From Cornus controversa (taxonomy: Eukaryota > Streptophyta > Magnoliopsida > Cornales > Cornaceae): a stretch of 64,000 bases of DNA. The notes under the pieces were generated by a model. It had not been told where the DNA came from and did no database searches. It saw only the letters and a list, made by a program, of their open reading frames with translations. The stretch is from the NCBI GenBank assembly GCA_026545225.1, contig CM048849.1, positions 43,610,336 to 43,674,335 of the forward strand, read 5' to 3'. The position numbers and the translations under genes were made by a program. Positions 60,410 through 64,000 of the stretch are shown in pieces; the first letter of the stretch is position 1, and every line of letters starts with the position of its first letter.

Positions 60410-62660
60410 ATTCCAAAAAGCTATGCATTGGGAAATATGTCACAAAGGCCATTAGAGAATTTTTCTCAATGGTAAGGTCCAAAAGGAAATCAACTTTTCT
60501 CCCTTGTGCCTAAGCCATCTAACCCATCAAGCATGAATGATTTTCGACCAATTTTCTATTGTAATTGCATTTACAAAAGCATTGCAAAACTTTTGGTAGA
60601 GAAAACCCATCAAACATGAATGATTTTCGAAAAATTTCTTGTTGTAATTGCATTTACAAATGCATTGCAAAACTTTTGGCAGAAAAAATCAAACCTGTCT
60701 TGCCTCACATCACTGATCCTAGCCAATGTGCCTTTATCCTCGGAAGACAAATCAGTGATGCCATACTTCTAGCACAGGAACTATTCCAAGGATATCACAA
60801 ACCCTCATCACTAACCAAATGTGCTCTTAAAATTGACTTGAGAAGAGCCTTTGACTCAGTGGTTGGTAGTTTATGATTGACACCCTAACACTTTTCAAAT
60901 TCCCACCTGTTTTTGTTTCAAGGAACCAAGCCTGCCTCACATCCACCTCATTTACCATCTCTCTAAATGGTGAGTTTCAAGGCTTTTTCAAGGAGGTCAA
61001 AGGCCTTAGGCAATGTCAACCCCCCTCCCTTTTTCTTTGTACTTGTCATGGAAGTACTCTCAACCACCATCAAGCAATCAACCCTCATCACCCATATCAT
61101 ATTTGCAGATGACCTTATCCTGCTTTCCCAAGGAAACCTCAGCTCTATGCAAGTTCTCAAAATTGCCTTGACCACTTATCTTCTATCTCAGGCCTATCTA
61201 TTAATATCTCAAAGTGCACTGCGTTTTTCTCAGGCACTGACCCTTCTACTGAAGCTGACATCTTCAATCTACTTGGATTTCTTAGGGGCTGCCTCCCTAT
61301 AAGAACTTAGGGGTCCCCCTCATACCACAAGGTTGAAGGTTGAAGATTGTAAGGCTTTGGTTGATAAGAATCACCAACAGAATTGGGCACTGATGCAACA
61401 AGGTATTGTCATATGCTGGCAGACTACATCTTATAAAGTCTATCCTAATCAAAATCAATCAATATTGAAAAAATGTCTTCATTGTGCCTAAGAGGATTCT
61501 TGCTGACATTAACAAAATCATGAGAAATTTCCTTTGGTCTAGTGTTAGCATTTAGAATAACAGATGCCAGGTAGCATGGAATCACATTTGCAAGCCCAAG
61601 TCTTTGGGGGGTCTTGGTTTTCCACACTTGGAAACACTCAACAAGGCAACAACAATGAGGAAGATCTATAATTTAGCTTCTAATAACCCTCACGACATAT
61701 GGACTCATAGGCCAAACTGCAGTTAATCAGAAATAAAAGCCTTTGGATGATCAACATACCCTAAAGATGCTCCTCAAATTGGAGAATAGTTCTTCAATTA
61801 AGAACATTGGCCTGGCCTATGGTGAAATGCAGAATTGGCAATGGACAATCTACATTCTTTTGGTTTGACAATTGGCCTCCCTTTGGTCCACTTGCTCGCA
61901 AGTTATCCCCTCAAGACATTGAGTCAACTCATATTCTATCCACATCCATGCTCAGTGACTTTTCTTATTCAGCTTCATAGAGGTTCCCAACACGCATCAT
62001 CCATTTTTTTCTGACATTTTATCCATCCCACCACCTAACCACCTGTTCAATGACTTGTGCATTTGGTCTCCATCCCCCATGCTCCACCTCTCACAACCTT
62101 CCCCTACTGTGCCTTGGGCTCATGTTGTTTGGAACCCAAAATCAACACCAAAGCACCAATTTATCATTTGGCTAGCTGCTCTAAACAGGCTTTCAACATT
62201 GGATAGGAGCACCATAGCTTATCTCCAATCTCCCAACCTTTATAAGCTATGCCTCTCTTGCCAGGAAACAATCACCCACCTTTTATTTGATTGCTCCTTT
62301 GTTTAGCCCATTTGGAAATTTATTCAAACACTTTCTGGATTCCACATCAACCACACAAACTGGAATAACTTGCTTGATTGGGTCTCTCACTATTGGAGGG
62401 TAAACAAAATTCCAAATTCAATCAACAAGATTGCTTTCAGTTCTGCCATTTACCATGTACAGATGGAGCGCAACTCGAGGATTTTCTCTGGCACACGATC
62501 CTCCTAAACTAGAATGCTTGATAATATTATGACTTCTATCAGAGGCAGGCTGTTAGTCATGAGATGGAAGGATTTATCCGTGGCCAGAGATGCCTGTAGA
62601 TTATGGAGCTTACCCCCTTTAGTAATCCGGCCACCCCCTTGGTCACCAGACCAAATTTGA
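60410..62660 (+). pseudogene. L1-type LINE ORF2 remnant: RT to zinc-binding tail
   Basis: RT blocks are visible in several frames: N-D-F-R-K-I-S-C-C-N-C-I-Y-K-C-I-A-K-L, I-T-D-P-S-Q-C-A-F-I-L-G-R-Q-I-S-D and D-L-R-R-A-F-D-S. Then come G-L-R-Q with the following G-D-P-L-S lost, and an intact I-I-F-A-D-D-L-I-L-L at about 61096-61130. At 62055-62306 follows the zinc-binding tail (P-K-H-Q-F-I-I-W-L-A, C-L-S-C-Q-E-T-I-T-H-L-L-F-D-C). It is related to, but not a copy of, the LINE piece at 49121. Frameshifts and stops make it non-functional. Confidence 0.85.
60525..60690 (+). repeat. 83-bp tandem duplication inside LINE RT
   Basis: The units 60525-60607 and 60608-60690 both hold CATGAATGATTTTCGA and TTGTAATTGCATTTACAAA, encoding the N-D-F-R...C-N-C-I-Y-K block twice. 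They differ at about nine positions. Confidence 0.85.
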
Positions 62661-63214
62661 CTTCTCTGTTGGAAATTCAACGTTTGAGCTCAAATTGGTT
62701 TGATTGTTACTCGTTATGTTATGCGACCTTAAATTGGTTTGATTTCAAATCAGGGTTCGATTAGGCCTCAGTGCCATGGTTTAATCTTTTGACTGCTTGA
62801 TGCTCGTTTCTACAATGCTTAGAGTTTTGGTTTGGGCTGCGCCTTTTAAAGCCTGACCCAATATTTTGTTAAGCTTTTGCTTTTGAGTGGTTTGGGCTTG
62901 ACCCTCCTAAACCACTTTACATATGGATGCTGTAATTAGTTTACTATTATACAATTGTTTTACCTTCCGATTTTTTTTTTTTTTTTTTTTGAGTATTTTG
63001 CTCAGTTTTAGTTTAGACAACTACAACACACCGATACGATTTGTTCCTATGCCGCCGCATTTTTCAATCCTTTTCTTTTAGCGTTTCAGTCTGCTTTAGC
63101 TAGTTCAGATAAGATGGTTGTTATTCAACTCAGTCAAAAATGGACCGCAGTGTGGTTGCGACTGCTTCACACTTAAATGCCGCCAACCCTGCCTTCGTAC
63201 ACTTAAACTTTTGC
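62661..63214. other. Intergenic DNA
   Basis: I see no gene. A run of about 20 T at 62971-62991 may be the tail of a minus-strand retroelement, but no body can be assigned. Confidence 0.4.
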
Positions 63215-63226
63215 AACTTGATTGGT

Positions 63227-63348
63227 TGAGGATAGCGGGTCGCCCAAGTGGATAAGGCACTTCTCTCCTAAGTGGGAGAATTCGTGTTTGACTCCTCACC
63301 TGCTAATTACTAACACTAACATTTATACTCTTTGCCATGTTAAAAAAA
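63227..63348 (+). mobile_element. tRNA-derived SINE with 12-bp target duplication
   Basis: The 122-bp element has an A box-like CGCCCAAGTGGATAAGG (about 63241-63257), a B box-like GTGTTTGACTC (63284-63294) and a terminal poly-A. AACTTGATTGGT flanks it exactly at 63215-63226 and 63349-63360, where the last A residues are shared with the tail. It is not a working tRNA gene: the sequence past the B box is unrelated to tRNA and no cloverleaf closes. Confidence 0.8.
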
Positions 63349-63746
63349 AACTTGATTGGTCTGTCCAAGCTTATACTCGACACACCATATAGTATTCTTT
63401 TTTATTTATTTTGGTAACTGAGGTGTTTGGAGCTTTGTCCCGACTAATATCTAGGACACCATGCAAATTATCGGTATTAATTATGAGTAGAATTGTCATT
63501 TAACAAAAAAAAAAATTCGAACAAGACGTATATATCATGTATCAAGAAAATAAAATTAATTCAATAAATTAAAGAACATGATAAACACTTTCTGGTCACA
63601 TACAATATATCAAGAAAAGATATTAAACACGTATGAGTAGATATCCGCAAGCAAGCATGGTTCAAGTTAATTCATAAACATTCTTCTCCACCACGACATT
63701 TGACGGCAGTTGAAATCCATCATCCTTGCCTCCTCCATAATCTAAT

Positions 63747-63835
63747 TATGGCAAATCTCCATGGGATGTATTCATGAAGAACGACCCATGGCATTCATTC
63801 AAGATCACCAAAGATAAAGATAAATAAAAACATGT
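63747..63835 (+). pseudogene. Third, truncated NAC fragment
   Basis: Bases 63747-63824 match part of the NAC gene (from about 37349 on) with two or three substitutions, encoding Y-G-K-S-P-W-D-V-F-M-K-N-D-P-W-H-S-F. It then reads K-D-K-D-K and a TAA stop after a six-base repeat. CATGTT at 63830-63835 is the last shared piece before SINE sequence follows. Bases 63675-63720 resemble the NAC upstream region (ATTCTTCTCCACCACG), so the piece came from a promoter-plus-gene copy with internal deletion. Confidence 0.85.
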
Positions 63836-63938
63836 TAAGTGGGAGAACTCGTGTTTGACTCATCACTCGCTAATTGCTAACACTAACGTTTAATCTCTTT
63901 GCCATGTTAAAAAAAAAAAAAAAACTTGATTGGTCTTA
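63836..63938 (+). repeat. Partial second copy of the SINE and its 3' flank
   Basis: It matches 63269-63363 from TAAGTGGGAGAA through the poly-A and beyond it into AACTTGATTGGTCT, the target-duplication flank of the first copy. Because flank is shared, it arose by DNA duplication, not by a new SINE insertion. It lacks the A box half. Confidence 0.85.
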
Positions 63939-64000
63939 ATATCTTTGTAATGTGTATAGTTGAAATTCTTCTTACTACAAAACATCTCTGGGAGCATATC

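Overview
This is nuclear DNA from a flowering plant, most likely a eudicot. It is AT-rich, the genes have several introns with GT-AG borders and T-rich tracts before the acceptors, and the space between genes is full of plant-type repeats: Ty1-copia LTR elements primed by initiator tRNA-Met, L1-type and RTE-type LINEs, tRNA-derived SINEs and hAT-like MITEs. I see no prokaryotic, organellar or CRISPR features. The species cannot be named from what is visible.

Layout, left to right. (1) At 1-160 on the minus strand is the 5' end of a gene whose product begins M-G-G-C-I-S, a myristoylation/palmitoylation-type start; its TATA box and CT-rich leader lie at about 161-390. (2) 0.4-8.8 kb has no convincing gene. 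It holds microsatellites, an LTR-like remnant with a 35-bp tandem repeat, and a 792-bp hAT-like MITE with an exact 8-bp target duplication. (3) 10.39-16.11 kb is a complete seven-exon gene for a METTL18/HPM1-type protein-histidine methyltransferase, with LTR fragments in its second intron. (4) 16.8-22.9 kb is a decayed minus-strand copia element, split by a 2.37-kb solo-LTR-like insertion with a 5-bp target duplication. (5) 23.4-24.4 kb has a SINE and a second hAT-like MITE. (6) 24.86-35.92 kb is a complete five-exon gene for the shared alpha subunit of protein farnesyltransferase and geranylgeranyltransferase I (FTA), followed at 37.18-38.35 kb by an intronless gene for a divergent NAC protein. 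(7) 39.54-47.20 kb is a broken copy of a mitochondrial glyoxalase II gene: five exons can be traced, but metal ligands are lost and the fifth exon has a frame-breaking deletion. (8) 47.2-59.0 kb is a duplication mosaic: a 1.9-kb copy (block C) of FTA-intron-2 sequence, a LINE fragment, then an 8.6-kb copy (block B) of the segment 30,546-38,908 (block A). Block B carries FTA exons 3-5 only, without exons 1-2, and a second full-length NAC gene that differs from the first at two residues. (9) 59-64 kb holds a copia LTR and PBS next to a leucine-rich-repeat fragment, a decayed LINE with an internal 83-bp duplication, a SINE with a 12-bp target duplication, and a third, truncated NAC piece.

The genes do not form a pathway. 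The methyltransferase probably modifies a ribosomal protein, FTA prenylates CaaX proteins, NAC proteins are transcription factors, and glyoxalase II would detoxify methylglyoxal if it worked. The main story is structural: repeated local duplication with junctions in or beside LINE sequence produced a truncated FTA copy, two near-identical NAC genes and at least one NAC relic, and took over the position where the remaining glyoxalase II exons would be expected. I found no evidence for an undescribed biochemical system. The most informative signals are the duplication mosaic and several insertions whose target duplications can be read directly.
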